Positions 1-11,602 of a DNA stretch of 64,000 bases are shown in pieces; position 1 is the first letter of the stretch; each line of letters begins with the position of its first letter. Both the position numbers and the translations under genes were made by a program. A model generated the notes under the pieces. That model was not told the DNA's origin, searched no databases, and saw nothing but the letters and a program-made list of their open reading frames with translations. The DNA comes from Aphelenchoides besseyi. Its lineage: Eukaryota > Nematoda > Chromadorea > Rhabditida > Aphelenchoididae. The DNA lies in the NCBI GenBank assembly GCA_024699855.1, contig JAMPIQ010000003.1, positions 7,378,001-7,442,000 on the forward strand, in the 5' to 3' direction.

Positions 1-87
1 AGAATCTCAACAAAAACCCGTTTGGAAGATTAATCAGACATTTGTATCGATGAAATTTAAGAAGAATAGGCACCAATACTAAACATT

Positions 88-2324
88 TTACGAGTTCAGA
101 AGTAGGTCGGATACAGACATCTGTGCAACAGTCGGTTTCAAGCCCCAGTGGTAACGGCACAAAGGACAGGATCCGCGATTTGTTTCACCTCGTCGATGTA
201 TACACCAACTTTTAATGCATTCGAAGCAACCCACACATTTTCGACAAAAAACGCACGCCACCGGTTTGGCTGGATGGTCTTCCAAACATACAATACATTG
301 ACTACCATCTAAATGTCGAACATTTAAACTCAAACACTAACAATAAGCTTACCATACGGAATTACCACTTGCTTATCGATACGCAACAATTCGCCTTCTA
401 ATGGTCGGGTATCGCGTGCAGCGAAGTACTCCTCCAATTGCTCCAACTCAACTTCTGCATTCAAAGCAAGAAACGCTTGTCGACTGAGGAAATCGATGTG
501 CTCCGGACGATCAGATGGACGATCCGTAGTGAAGAAACGATTGACCAAACGACGAACATGTGCGGGCGGTGCATTTGAAGGCTCTGTAATTCTCGGTGAA
601 TATGATGCGATTCCTTCGTCCCCACTTGAATCAGCAAAAGCTAAACATCTATGTTGTCAGTCAACCTTCTCACAGTCAGCCATCTACCTTGATTGTTAAG
701 ATACCAACTTGATTGTGAATGATGTGCGTGGCTGCTCGTCTCGAGTGGATTTTGTGTTGGATTCGTACTTGTCGTAGTGGCTGATCGTAAAATAGAAGCG
801 TTATGATGAGGTGCTATAATTACATATAACAGAGAAAAGCAACAGGTTATCAAACGAACGTTGATTTGATGTCGTTGTTCGATGGAATGATTCACGAAAC
901 GGATTTGTGTTTGAATGACGTTGATTGCGTTCACGTTCTTCATTTTGTCGTTGGATTCCTGAGAACTCGAAATAACACTCAATGGCTATTGTAACTTACG
1001 ATCTTGAAACAAACGTGATCGATTCATTTCCCAATCTAATCGATCGATTTCCCAACGTGATCGATTCATTTCCATACGACTTCGCGAATAACTTGTACGT
1101 CTGTTACTTGTTTCTTCTCTTGCTCGTGCACGTGCTTGCCAACGAGATATCCACGCTAAAAACTCTACGAATTAAGAAAGAAAATGCTTGATGTGTTACG
1201 TACGACGAGAATATGTTTGTGCGTTGTCCGAGTCGCTTGAGACATAGTTCACTCTTTCAGGAAACAATTCAATACTATCTGGTGAAGCCGGCCGATATGT
1301 TTCTAAAGTCAATGAATCAAACTACAAGTGTGTGAAACCAACCGTCATCGTCGCTGCTGGCGAACTGTGGTTCGAGGTTCGTTGAACTATTTGGCACCAC
1401 AATAATCTCCGGACTCGTTTCTCGTGTTTCCACCGGTTCAGCTAAATATTCGTTGATTAAAACCAAGAGAAAACATACGGTTAAACGATGAACCAAACAT
1501 TCTGTCAACTTCGCGAATCTCGTTGTTATCTTCTTCGTCAGTTGTATTGAGATTAATCAAATTCTCAGCTAAATAATCAATAAGACATTCTTGAAAACAT
1601 TTTCTTACAATTGTAATTCAAAACGAACGATTCTGAGATTGGCTCTGTTCCTACGGTTGCTACAGATGACAACGAAGTGATGTAGTCGTCTTCTGCTTCT
1701 GAATTTGGATTAACAGACTCAAGAATTGGTTCTTTACCTGTGTCAGAAGACAACCAAATGTCCTCGTTGTCGAATTCGTAGTGAGATTGCTGTTCGAAAA
1801 TCGGTTGCTCGATGGACAATGAGTTCACTAAACTTCATGTGAACCAATGATCTTATCATCAAGAACTTACGATCTTCGTCTTTGGCGATAATCAGTTTTG
1901 TTGCAACGTCGAGTGGCAATACGACTTGATTGAAAAACTCTTCAAAAGTCAGGAACAACCCTCGAATGTTTCTAGTCACCTCCAAAATCAGCGGGTTGTC
2001 AGCTCTTTTCGCATAACACACGAGAAAACTTGTTGAAGGCTCTGACGTGTTATCTTGAGCCATTTGAGTTGCCAAAAACGGAGTACCGATTCGTGGCGGC
2101 AGAAACCATTCGGTGGTATTCAGTCGAAGACAAATAACCTCGCTTTCCGCACGATTCAAAAAATAGTCTATCGGCACGGATTGAAACTTGTCATGAAGTC
2201 GTTGGTAGTCGTAGTAAATAAGAGAAGATCCCGTGCGAAGACCCGTCATCACACGCTGGTGATTTCCGGAGTCTCCGTCGAAGCCGCCAAAAGCTCGTTC
2301 ACCAGCGAGTATAACTCTCGGCAT
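88..2324 (-). CDS. RING-finger protein, multi-exon
   Basis: The last exon encodes a C-terminal RING-like finger: CIVCLEDHP, then FCRKCVGC, then CPLCRYHW, a Cys-rich pattern ending in the CPLC pair typical of E3 ubiquitin ligases. The exon before it (352-about 640) is acidic and charged and joins through a 42-base GT-AG intron at 310-351. Further upstream exons lie near 700-980, 1320-1500, 1580-1830 and 1871-2324. The N-terminal half has no domain I recognise. A ubiquitin-ligase role is inferred from the finger alone. The start is uncertain: an overlapping frame near 2355 also begins with Met, and the middle exons were joined by eye. The RING exon itself is well supported. Confidence 0.6.
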
Positions 2325-2785
2325 AACTCAACTTTGTAAGCGACAATTCTTCTAAACATTACAGTTACATCACATTCCTTAAGGTAATTTGAAACATGGA
2401 AACAAAAAAGTCTTCTCGAAGAACGTCTTTTGTACTACAACGTTTCTTTGACCGTTTTGTTTATAAAAAAAGTCGACAAAACTGGGTTAAGAGTTAAAAC
2501 GCAACTATTTCTGACGTAAAACCAAGTTGATAAACCTACAAACTGATGAGCGAATGAATGATACGACCATGAAAGTACCAAAGACAAAGCCAAGGTATTC
2601 AAAACATTCGCGCTGAGTTGAGTGTTAGATCTACGGTTAATGGACATGGAAGGTTTGTAGACTTATATGGCAAGTCAGAATCCATAGATGTGAAATGTCT
2701 TTAATCGAAACACGTAAATTTGATGCTCTTTACGCACACCAAACTCAATAGTTTGTCTTCTGTTTCATTTTCAGTTGGCTTCAAA
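2325..2785. other. Intergenic, no gene seen
   Basis: No coding exon is supported here. Short open frames lack splice-linked partners. A TTTTCAG at about 2768-2774 lies just before the next start codon and may be a trans-splice acceptor. Confidence 0.5.
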
Positions 2786-3717
2786 ATGGAAAACGGCCGA
2801 AAGTTGCAAGTCGCAAAACAACAACCAAACGGTTTGTTTGACTTTCGGCGTTTTGTAAACATTTAGATCCTGCTTCACCGATTCGTAACACCGCCTCAAC
2901 AGCCAGTCCAGCAACGCCAACGAAACCGAGTCCAATCTCTCCGATCGCTGATCCGGTGGATGCGGCGATCGCTACAGCGATCGATTTGAAGGTTGATGCT
3001 AAGACGGAAGTTGCATCCACACCATCGACGACTCCGGCTACTTCGAAGAAAGAAGAGCCAACAAAAAGTGATGCACAAAAAGTCCCGTTGAATTTACAAT
3101 TACGCAAATGTTTCGATGTGCATGTTACTCCCGATGAAATAGAAAAGGTGAGTTGTAAGCGAAAACTATTTTTACATCTTTTAGATATCATTGGAGTTGG
3201 TGAGCGTTGATTTCAAAGAAGTAGAGTTCTCGGATCATCAAACCACGTACAATACACCTGTTGTACGCCAAAGGACGCACAAGAAAAACTTGCGGCAAGA
3301 TGGGCAATAAACTAATTTGACGTTTTCATGTTCAGAGCTCGATTTGATCCATGGCGTCGTTACGGAGCTCAGAAGATAATCCATGAACTCGGAGGCAACG
3401 TGATATATTTTGTGAATGGCAAAAAGCGGAACAAGAAGGTGGTCAAAGTGGCCCCCAATACTCCAATGCCTCAAGAGCCAAGTAAGTCGACAGGCAGAAA
3501 TGATTAATGTTGTTTAGAAGAGAAACCGATTTTAACGTTAGAAGAATTCTATCGTCGACCAATCACTTTTAATAATTCACAACGATCCGACATCGAAGAC
3601 GCTTTCGAAAACACGTGTGCTTCTGATATCGAGTCCGAATCCAATGGCAGTACGCCGAAACAAACTGTGTCCAAACGTCTGGCAGCAGCGGATCGAGTTG
3701 TAAATGAAGGAATTTGA
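2786..3717 (+). CDS. Unknown nematode protein, about 240 residues
   Basis: The first Met lies about a dozen bases after a TTTTCAG that could be a spliced-leader acceptor. Exons run about 2786-2831, 2866-3148, 3186-about 3308, about 3336-3480 and 3520-3717. The N-terminal third is a low-complexity Ala/Pro/Thr/Ser linker (DPASPIRNTASTASPATPTK and on). The middle is more ordered, with a basic stretch containing RFDPWRRYGAQKIIHELGG. The C-terminus is acidic then Lys/Arg-rich. Intron 3 has no good GT donor and may start with GC (GCAATA). I recognise no family. The composition, an ordered core with disordered tails, would suit a nuclear or scaffold protein, but that is only a guess. Confidence 0.5.
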
Positions 3718-4048
3718 TTAACGAAACAATAAACTTTCGATCAATCACCCTCTTTTTGGCCATAACCTGTACGAACTGTGAAGTAACAGGCAAAAAGGTT
3801 GAAATCATGCGAATATTGTACAAAAACATTGGATAGAAAGAAACATTCAAACAGTTTAGAACATCGATTAACCAAAAACAACTTTGAAATCAATGCCACT
3901 CGATGGATAATAGCAACTGTGATCGTTTGAAGAAACATATTTCGGCTTTTACTCATAAAACTTTCTATCACTCCAGGGTTATGCAAAAATTAAGATTTAC
4001 ATAAAAAGTTATTCAACAAATTATGCTGTTATGCAAATTTTCGTGGAG
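3718..4048. other. Intergenic upstream of msp
   Basis: No exon is supported. An AATAAA near 3727 probably serves the upstream gene. The rest is AT-rich and presumably carries the upstream control of the sperm gene. Confidence 0.5.
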
Positions 4049-4056
4049 TATAAAAG
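4049..4056 (+). promoter_or_regulatory. TATA box of msp
   Basis: An exact TATAAAAG lies 81 bases before the msp start codon, with a pyrimidine-rich leader between. The placement fits a core promoter for a strongly transcribed sperm gene. Confidence 0.55.
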
Positions 4057-4136
4057 AATGAGCTCAAGCCGGAACCTGCACAGTTCGTCTGTTCCTGTTC
4101 TTCTCTTTTGCTTTCAATCTCTCTTTCATCGCTATC

Positions 4137-4607
4137 ATGGCTTCGGTTGCTCCAGGTGACATCAACACCCAACCCGCTTCCAAAATTGTCTTTAATGCTC
4201 CATACGACGACAAGCACACCTATCACATCAAGGTCAGTTTTGCATGTTCTTTCCGGGGCTCATTCCCCGGTTTCAGATCATCAACTCTGGTGGTCGTCGT
4301 ATCGGATGGGCGATCAAGACCACGAACATGAAGCGTTTGGGTGTTGATCCGCCATGTGGAGTTTTGGACCCGAAGGAAGCGGTCTTGATGGCCGTTTCCT
4401 GCGACTCGTTCCAATTCGGCCAAGAGGACACCAACAACGATCGTATCACCATCGAGTGGACGTGAGTTTTGGCGACCAATGAATCCTGATCCACTTGTCC
4501 GTTTCAGCAACACTCCCGACGGTGCGGCCAAGCAATTCCGTCGCGAGTGGTTCCAAGGCGATGGAATGGTTCGTCGCAAGAACTTGCCAATCGAATACAA
4601 TCCATGA
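4137..4607 (+). CDS. msp: Major sperm protein (MSP)
   Basis: Exons 4137-4232, 4277-4461 and 4508-4607 give 126 residues, the normal MSP length. The protein is near-identical to known nematode MSPs, with blocks such as [48 protein letters not shown] and the C-terminal [16 protein letters not shown] forms the filament system that drives crawling of nematode amoeboid sperm and is also released as an oocyte-maturation signal. It has no signal peptide, as expected. Introns are 44 and 46 bases. An AATAAA lies 33 bases after the stop (4640-4645). Only one msp copy is in this window, although nematodes usually have many. Confidence 0.97.
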
Positions 4608-5059
4608 TTCTGCTTCTCTCTGTTCTTTCTTTTCCGTGAAATAAACTTTCTTTGTTGAGTCTTTCTGTTTCAGTCTTGTTTACAATCAAAACCTACCAGT
4701 TTCTATCCACAACCAGAAAAAATTTTTCTCTTATTGTTCGAGCTTTCTACTGAGTAGTTCAAAGAACGAATGGAAACTCGTTGCAAATGCACGAATTGTT
4801 TTTTAAATGATCGAAATGTTGAAACCAAAAAACGTTGACTCGTTCATTGATCGATGTGAGGTTTCCCATACAACGTGAATAATCCGTTAAACACTTGATA
4901 CGATTAAAAGTTTTGACGTGATCGAAGTACGTGACCAAAGTTGCGACAATATCTCGAGAAGTTTCGAGGCAAATCAGAAGCTCCAGACAAAATTTGCGTA
5001 AAAGAAAAAAGGCTCAAAATCAAATCCCACTCACAATCATCCTTTATCTCACTGGTATC
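4608..5059. other. Intergenic between msp and dehydratase
   Basis: Holds the msp 3' UTR with AATAAA at 4640-4645. No further gene is seen; an open frame from 4931 is the upstream extension of the next gene. Confidence 0.5.
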
Positions 5060-6619
5060 ATGTTTCGGGCGAACTCTTCAGCCCGTCTTCTATCATCTTC
5101 GCGCACTCATTTCAAAACGTCTAGTTTTCGCTACAAAAACACAAATCAAACGATAACCGAAGAAGTAAAACCCGAGCGAATTGAGTTTTCGGACATCGCT
5201 TGTGCGGCCTTCAGAATACGTGGCGAAATTCATTTCACTCCAACAGCGGTAAAATCAAGCAAATCGCAACAATTGCACTTGTTGTTTAGAAGTCCTATGA
5301 ACTCTCTGCTCTTCTCGACCTAGAACTCTTCAATAAAATGGAATTCTTACAAGCCACTGGAAGCTTCAAGGAACGGGGTGCTCGTTATGCTCTGCATCGA
5401 TTGTCGACGAAAGAAGCAAAGAACGGCGTTATTGCCGCATCGGCTGGAAATCACGCGTTGGCGCTGGCATATCACGGACAACAGATGTCAATCCCGGTGA
5501 CCGTGGTTATGCCAAACTTTGCACCGTTGATGAAGATCTCTTCTTGTCGATCTTACGGTGCAGAAGTGATTTTGAAAGGCCGAAACATTCAAGAAGCGCG
5601 AGTCTACGCAATGGAATTGTCGAAAGCTCGCGACTTGAAATATATCAACGGTTTCGATTACCCGGATGTTATTGCTGGACAAGGAACAGTTGGATTAGAA
5701 ATATTGGAACAAGTCAAAAACATCGACGCGGTGATCGTTCCGGTCGGAGGTGGTGGTTTGATCGCGGGTGTTGCTTTGGCGGTTAAGACCTTGAAGCCCG
5801 AGATTCTGGTTATTGTAGGTTCGAATTAGCTTCTGGACTAGAAACTGTTTCAGGGAGTCGAATCGGAGACTTGTGCATCATTTTCCAACGCATTGTACGA
5901 CACAAAACACGAAATTTTCGCAGAATCAAGTTTAGCTGATGGTATTCCTTAGCAAATCAGTTTGCTAAATTAACCAGTGAATTGCAGGTTTGGCAGTTCC
6001 AACGGTTGGAACGAATGCCGTTCATATCGCAAAAGGAATAGTCGACGATATCGTGACTGTTTGTGAGGAATCGATCGCTTTGGCAATTTTGCGTTTACTT
6101 GAAATGGAAAAGTCGGTAGTGGAGGGCGGTGGAGCAGTTGGATTGGCAGCATTGCTTTCCGGAAAGTTGCCGCAACTAAAAGGAAAACGGTAGACTGACT
6201 AGTAGTTAGCAGACGATCAATTTTGCAGAGTCGTGAACATTTTGACCGGCGGTAACATCGACTCTACGGTTCTTGGTCGCACAATCGAACGCGGATTGGC
6301 GGCTGACGGCCGTTTAGTGAAATTCGACGTTGTGGTCTCCGATCGTCCTGGAGGTCATCAACACGAAACTAACGTCCAATAACGTTTGTTTCCAGGAATC
6401 GCCGAGTTGGCCACACGCATCGCAGAAACCGGAGCTTCGATCAAAGACATTCTCCATGAACGTGCGTGGTTGGCCGCCAATGTCTTCGAAGTTCGAGTGC
6501 GAATTGTGGTCGAAACAAGAGATCGAGAGCATGTCAATCAACTGAATCAAATCTTACGCAAAAGATACGCAAACGTTCGTTTTTATGAACGAAAACCGAA
6601 ATTCCTTGTTCTCAAATGA
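5060..6619 (+). CDS. Threonine/serine dehydratase, PLP fold type II with ACT-like C-terminus
   Basis: A PLP-dependent ammonia-lyase that would deaminate L-threonine or L-serine to 2-oxobutyrate or pyruvate. The PLP lysine is in TGSFKERGARYAL, the phosphate and substrate loop in ASAGNHALALAYHG, and the glycine-rich PLP-phosphate loop in VPVGGGGLIAGVALAV. After the catalytic part comes a regulatory region (VVNILTGGNIDST and on, ending in IVVETRDREHVNQLNQIL) resembling the ACT-like domain of biodegradative threonine dehydratases. Six exons are joined by 35-50 base introns. The first about 35 residues are Ser/Arg-rich and could be a mitochondrial leader. Met at 5060 was chosen as the most plausible start; an upstream Met at 4931 is also in frame. 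Serine racemase is the main alternative, but the C-terminal domain argues for dehydratase. Confidence 0.9.
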
Positions 6620-7077
6620 TTGATAACCAAGGAAATGAGCTGATTCGCTTTGACAAACGTTTTTGTCACTTCGATTTAGTAGCTACGCGTTTTGTTATTG
6701 CGTGATTCATGTCTTCTTTCGAGTCATCAAGTTGTCCAAAAACACCCTTTTTATTGATATATGTTAACGCTAATAATCTTTGAGTGCGTCAACGTGAAGG
6801 CCACGACACCCGCAAATTCACGTGTACAATGCGCAACGAGGGTTCATTGTGTTAAAGTGTTAACATCGACACTAAAAGATTAATTCCCAATTGATACTCA
6901 TTTGTGACGATGATGAGCCGTAAAGCGTATTTTTAGTGATTGGTGTTTGACATTTTTGTTAATCCGTTTGGTTTCGACGGTTTAAAACCGCGATAATGTA
7001 AATCATCAGATGCAAGTCGAAAAGCAATCTCAGTTGTTGTTTTTGATCGTCGCTTGTTAACCGTTTCTATCGACAGA
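6620..7077. other. Intergenic, no gene seen
   Basis: No supported exon on either strand. An open frame on the minus strand (6933-7268) overlaps the start of the transporter gene and looks like a shadow. Confidence 0.5.
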
Positions 7078-9584
7078 ATGGTCAAAGAAACGTTTAGTCG
7101 TGTGTTTGCGAGAAGAAATACGTTCGTTGATGATGATCTCAACGATTTTACTTCCGATTCCTCATCGATGTGGAGGTGAGTCCAAATTGAGAAACCTAAG
7201 AGTGTCTTTGTAGGAAAATTGTTCGTTCTTATATTCGACCATTTCGCAGTGTCTCCAACGCATTTCACTCGCTTATCAGCTTTTTCCCGATTATCTTTTG
7301 GATTCGCACGTACAGTATAAAAAACCAGTTGTTGGGCGATGCAATTGGTGGTATAATGGGTCAGTTAAACATTTTCCGATGTCTGTGATCTGTTTATTTA
7401 AGGTGGAATTTTGAACATCACTCAAGGAGTAATCACGGCTATGAATTGTTGCTAATCATTTTGTGCTATTTCAGATCGCTTATTCTCTGCTCGCAGGTTT
7501 ACCACCACAGACCGGCTTGTACACTACTTTCGTGGGCGGTATGATTTATCCATTGGTTGCCTCTTGGCCTCATGGTTTGTACAAAAACGTATGAATCGAT
7601 GATTACTGAAGTTTGCAGGAGCTATTGCCCCGTTTGCTATCATTGAATTGATGTGTGGAACGGCAGCAGACAGCGTAATGGACGAGCTTTTTGTTAAAAA
7701 TTATTCTCGACAGTTTACCTTCGAACAACTACTTCAAATCAATCCTTCTACCATTGTTTCCACTTTGACGTTTATGGTTGGTATCATTTGCGTAAGTAAT
7801 TACTATTTTATAATCAATTATCTTTTCAGTTCATTTTTGCACTTCTGCGTATTCAATTTTTGGCTCAGTACTTCTCAGAACCTTTGGTTTCGGGCTTTGT
7901 CACGGCGGCTTCAATACACGTCTTATTTTCACAAGTGGACACAATCTTTGGTTTTCAGAAGCCAAAAGCTGGAGGCTTTTTCTACATGTTTAATGTAAGT
8001 TTAAACAACCGAAATCGTTTACTAAACGCTGGTTTAGGAGATTGCTGAGATCTACATGCTTTTACCAAAAACGAATCTGATGTGTTTATCTATTGCCGTG
8101 TTATCGTTCATATTTCTGTGTGTTACGAAGTGTTATTTGCACGACAAAATTTGTAAACTGTCCGGACGAAAGCTAATGATCCCGTATGAGCTTATTTTGG
8201 TATCTTCACAAACTTCTTTGATTACAACCTGTTTTGATTTTAGGTCGCTTCAACAACCGCTTTGGTTTATTTTATGGATCTTGAGAAGAACTTTGATGTT
8301 CGAACGGTGGGAATTATACCAACTGGTATTCCAGCTCCGACGATGCCGAAAACGTTTCTGATCAAACCGTTGTTTTGGGATGCTGTTGCAATTGCCGTCG
8401 TTTATGTTTCACTTCACTTGTCAATTGCAAAAATGTTATCAATACGTCAAAAATACAAGATCGATGAAAATCAAGAGCTCTACGCTGTGGGCACGGTTTT
8501 GGCGTGTTCGTCGGTTTTACCTGTTTTCCCGGGTATTCGACGTTTTTCAGGATCTAAACTAATCGACATTTTTAGGATCCAGTGGTCTCGGCCGCCCAAT
8601 ACTTTTAGCTGACGCTGGGGCAACCACTCCATTAGCGAATTTTATTTCCGGATTAGTTGTTTTGTGTGTTATTCTCTTGGCTGGACCCTTATTCTACAGC
8701 CTGCCATTGGTAAGTACCAAAATCAGTTAGCTAATGTTCAGTTTGTAGTGTGTGCTGGCGGTTATTGTGCTTTTCGTTTTGCGTTCTTTTTTCGGAGGAT
8801 TTTGGGAGCTTCCTCGTTACTGGAGAGCTTCGAGATGGGATTTCGTAAGTTCGAAGGTCTGAACGGAAATACCAACAATTTTAAGTGCATTTGGATAACG
8901 GCATTCGCGTCGACTATCCTTACTGATTTGATCTACGGCAAGTTTTTTTGGGTTTATAATTTATTCCATGGTTTTTAGGACTGGGAATTGGAGTTGCATT
9001 TGAATTGTTTACGGTCGTTGCGCGAAGTCAATGGCCTCGTTGGAGAGTAACGTTTTTAAAGAAGACCGAAACCGCCGATGTTTGTGCTTTTCAATTCGAA
9101 GCCATGTTGTTGTTTACGAACGCTGAGCGGTTTAAAAAAGTTGTCAGACGTGTTCTGAAAAAATGGAATCAAAAATTCGCCAACAGCGAAGATCAACAAG
9201 TGAGTTAAAAGCAAGCAATGAAAACAAATAAACTTCAGATTCAACGTACATTCATTTTTGATTGCTCGGGCATCACCGACGTTGACGCCGTTGGAATGGT
9301 ATCATTTGGCGAAGTCGTCAAAGAGTTGAGACATAACGGGTGTGTCGTCTACTTCTCTGGATGTCCCGGTAGGTTTTCAAATTCTATCGACTCAATCTGT
9401 GACTTTAGAATCATTGATTCCGAAACTTCAAGAAGTGAATGCTTGGCAAAGTGAGAAAGAAGTTTTCCCTACACTGAGCGATGCAACTCTTCAAGCACGA
9501 TTAAACCAATACGAAATGGGTAACATGGGATCATTTAGTCGGGAAAACCCTCGACGTTCTATATCTGTTCAGTATAGTGTATGA
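7078..9584 (+). CDS. SLC26/SulP anion transporter with STAS domain
   Basis: About a dozen exons encode a multi-pass membrane protein of the sulfate permease family, which exchanges anions such as sulfate, bicarbonate or chloride. Family landmarks appear in order: KNQLLGDAIGGIMGGILNIT before the first helices, the GLPPQTGLYTTFVGG segment, the QYFSEPLVSGFVTAASIHV helix, ACSSVLPVFPG and LADAGATTPLANFISGLVV in late helices, then a cytoplasmic STAS domain with the core FIFDCSGITDVDAVG. The length of about 650 residues suits the family. The start codon follows a CGACAG that could be a trans-splice acceptor. Introns are very short, including one of about 36 bases near 8848-8883. The transported ion cannot be read from sequence. 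Confidence 0.92.
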
Positions 9585-9775
9585 TTTGTTGGTGTTATTT
9601 GTATAGTTGCCAGATAAAGGTCTAGTTTCATAATGACAAATTAAATACAAAAACTTGATCTCTACTGAAAACTGTTTAATCAAACAACACAAATGCTCAA
9701 AATCATGCACGTCGACAACAAGTCATTTGTTGCATTTTCACCTCACCTCTATAACTAGACCACATCCAAATAAAA

Positions 9776-10209
9776 TTGAAGCTGAAGATCGGCGCAAAAG
9801 TCATGTTCATTTCGAATATCGCCACCTCCTACCGACTCTGCAACGGCACTCCGGTAGTTGTCACCGATTTGCAACCGGACCTCGTGACTGTTCGCCGCAT
9901 TGAGTCCGATGGTTTGACTGACGAAGAAATCGACCTTGTTCGTCGAGTTTTCGATCGCAAAGTCCACTACGACCAACACCAAACGGTGGCTTTTGGTCGT
10001 GTCCAATTACCTTTGAAATTGGCATTCGTAATGACCATCAACAAAGCCCAGGGCCAAACAATGGAGCGAATCAGTTTGTATTTGAACTCGCCAGTCTTTG
10101 CGCACGGTCAGTTGTATGTGGCTTTGTCGTGTGTTCGTCGCGCATCTGACATCTACATTTTCAACCCGGATAATGTGCAAACCGATCCAAAAATTCAACA
10201 GCAGCAAAG
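9776..10209 (+). pseudogene. C-terminal remnant of Pif1/Helitron-type helicase
   Basis: About 145 open codons match the C-terminal part of SF1B Pif1-like helicases as carried by Helitrons. Motif V is intact (FVMTINKAQGQTMERI). Motif VI reads HGQLYVALSCVRR, with Cys where the family has the Arg of SRVR that contacts ATP phosphates. No upstream Walker A, Walker B or RepHel domain is present before 9776, so this is a fragment. The open frame runs straight into the foldback element at 10210, which either interrupted it or landed just after it. A host Pif1 gene is unlikely because the N-terminal two thirds are absent. Confidence 0.75.
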
Positions 10210-10867
10210 TACAGGGTGTCCCAGCTGAAATCCTCATTTTTACACGCTTATAACTTTTTTATGTGTGAACCGATTTTTATGAAACTTTTCTTGTTGAATA
10301 GCCTGAAGTTGCGTTTTTGTTCCATATCAAATTCGATACAAATTTCTCAACGGAAGTCATCGATGAAAGCTAATTTCTGAAAGGTGCACTTTTTCACTTG
10401 CGTTCTCTCTTTCATTTTTTCCACTCAAAATTTCTCATGAGGTTTGGTTGGCTAAAATCAAAAAACCTGAAAAAATCAAAAAGTTCATCGGTCCAGCGCG
10501 AAAAGTTCGTTTGATCGGGTACAGAAGCGTGCTGACTCAATCCAAAATGGCGGCGAAATTGACGTTGAACGGACGTTGCACTTCGAGTTTTGGCAAACCC
10601 CAGAACACAGTACCGCCTTTTCTTGACCAGACCAAACCATGAGAAATTTTGAGTGGAAAAAATGAAAGAGAGAACGCAAGTGAAAAAGTGCACCTTTCAG
10701 AAATTAGCTTTCATCGATGACTTCCGTTGAGAAATTTGTATCGAATTTGATATGGAACAAAAACGCAACTTCAGGCTATTCAACAAGAAAAGTTTCATAA
10801 AAATCGGTTCACACATAAAAAAGTTATAAGCGTGTAAAAATGAGGATTTCAGCTGGGACACCCTGTA
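10210..10867. mobile_element. TA-flanked foldback MITE, mariner-like ends
   Basis: A 654-bp element (10212-10865) is bordered by TA on both sides (10210-10211 and 10866-10867), the target-site signature of Tc1/mariner insertion. The ends read CAGGGTGTCCCAGCTGAAAT and its reverse complement. The arms are long, about 235 bases each (10212-10450 and 10630-10865), nearly perfect inverted copies separated by a unique core of about 180 bases. No transposase is encoded, so it would depend on an enzyme in trans. It lies directly against the helicase remnant. Confidence 0.85.
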
Positions 10868-11169
10868 TTACCTTTTGTTTCTGATTAACTAGTCATTTTA
10901 ATTTTCAAATTGTTTGCAGAAGCGTTTTTTGACTCTCAGTTTACTGATTGTTCTGATACCTGGTCTTTTCGCTTTCAATTTGCCAAGTGTACTCTTATCC
11001 GTTTTTTCAATTCTTAGTCCAAAGCTTGTACTTGTATCTGTTATCCTCTTTCGTTTCTGGCTTGTCGAGTGCTACTCATCTTTTTGTTGATATAATTCTG
11101 TTGAACTTTAACTTGTCAGAATGTGGGTCATTTGTTTGTTGAACAGTTTATTTCTGATCAATCAAAATT

Positions 11170-11560
11170 GGGCACCAAGAGATACCAGATCCAAAAATGA
11201 ATTCTCGCTTTGAACTACTGATAAGTGTTTTGTAAAGCTCAAGAGATTTGATTGTAGATGGCATAAAGACTTCTTTGTGAAGTTTGTCCTAAACACGTCT
11301 CTAGTACATGCTTATACATTTCAATTACGTAGTTGTCACAGTCGGTCAAACCAACTATGCACATAGCGTAGGGACAGTTTTCACGATCTGAATCACAGAA
11401 AAACGGCCAAATCTCGTCGGCACGAGTCGCCTAAACGATTGTAATTAGAATCGAAAGATGCACGAATACAAACCCAAAATCGTCCTCTCCATTAAACTTT
11501 CATTTCGCATTTGCACGTTGTTCAATTTGGACGCGTTTCCATTTTCGAGGTCTGTTGAGC
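11170..11560 (-). pseudogene. Glutathione S-transferase fragment (copy A)
   Basis: The minus strand holds two GST exons: the end of the N-terminal domain (KFNGEDDFG at about 11480-11500), a short intron, and helical C-terminal domain sequence (EIWPFFCDSDRENCPYAMC, later EVFMPSTIKSLELYK). There is no N-terminal thioredoxin fold and the C-terminal end is degraded, so the copy is not a working enzyme. Positions 11256-11485 are almost identical to 55020-55250, in inverted orientation, with about four mismatches, whereas sequence on either side has diverged. The family is probably the sigma-like GST group abundant in nematodes. Confidence 0.75.
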
Positions 11561-11602
11561 TTCTGGTTTGTTTCTGAAGTTGAATTTCAGTCAACAACCA
11601 AA

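Noticed and set aside
5060..6619. Horizontal transfer of the dehydratase from bacteria
   Set aside because: It has several short nematode-type introns and an architecture known in nematodes; nothing in the sequence argues for recent transfer.
9776..10209. Host Pif1 helicase gene
   Set aside because: Only the C-terminal third is present, without Walker motifs, and it abuts a mobile element.
10868..11170. Helitron 3' end (CTAG near 10892)
   Set aside because: No hairpin lies 10-12 bases upstream of the CTAG, so the terminus is not supported.
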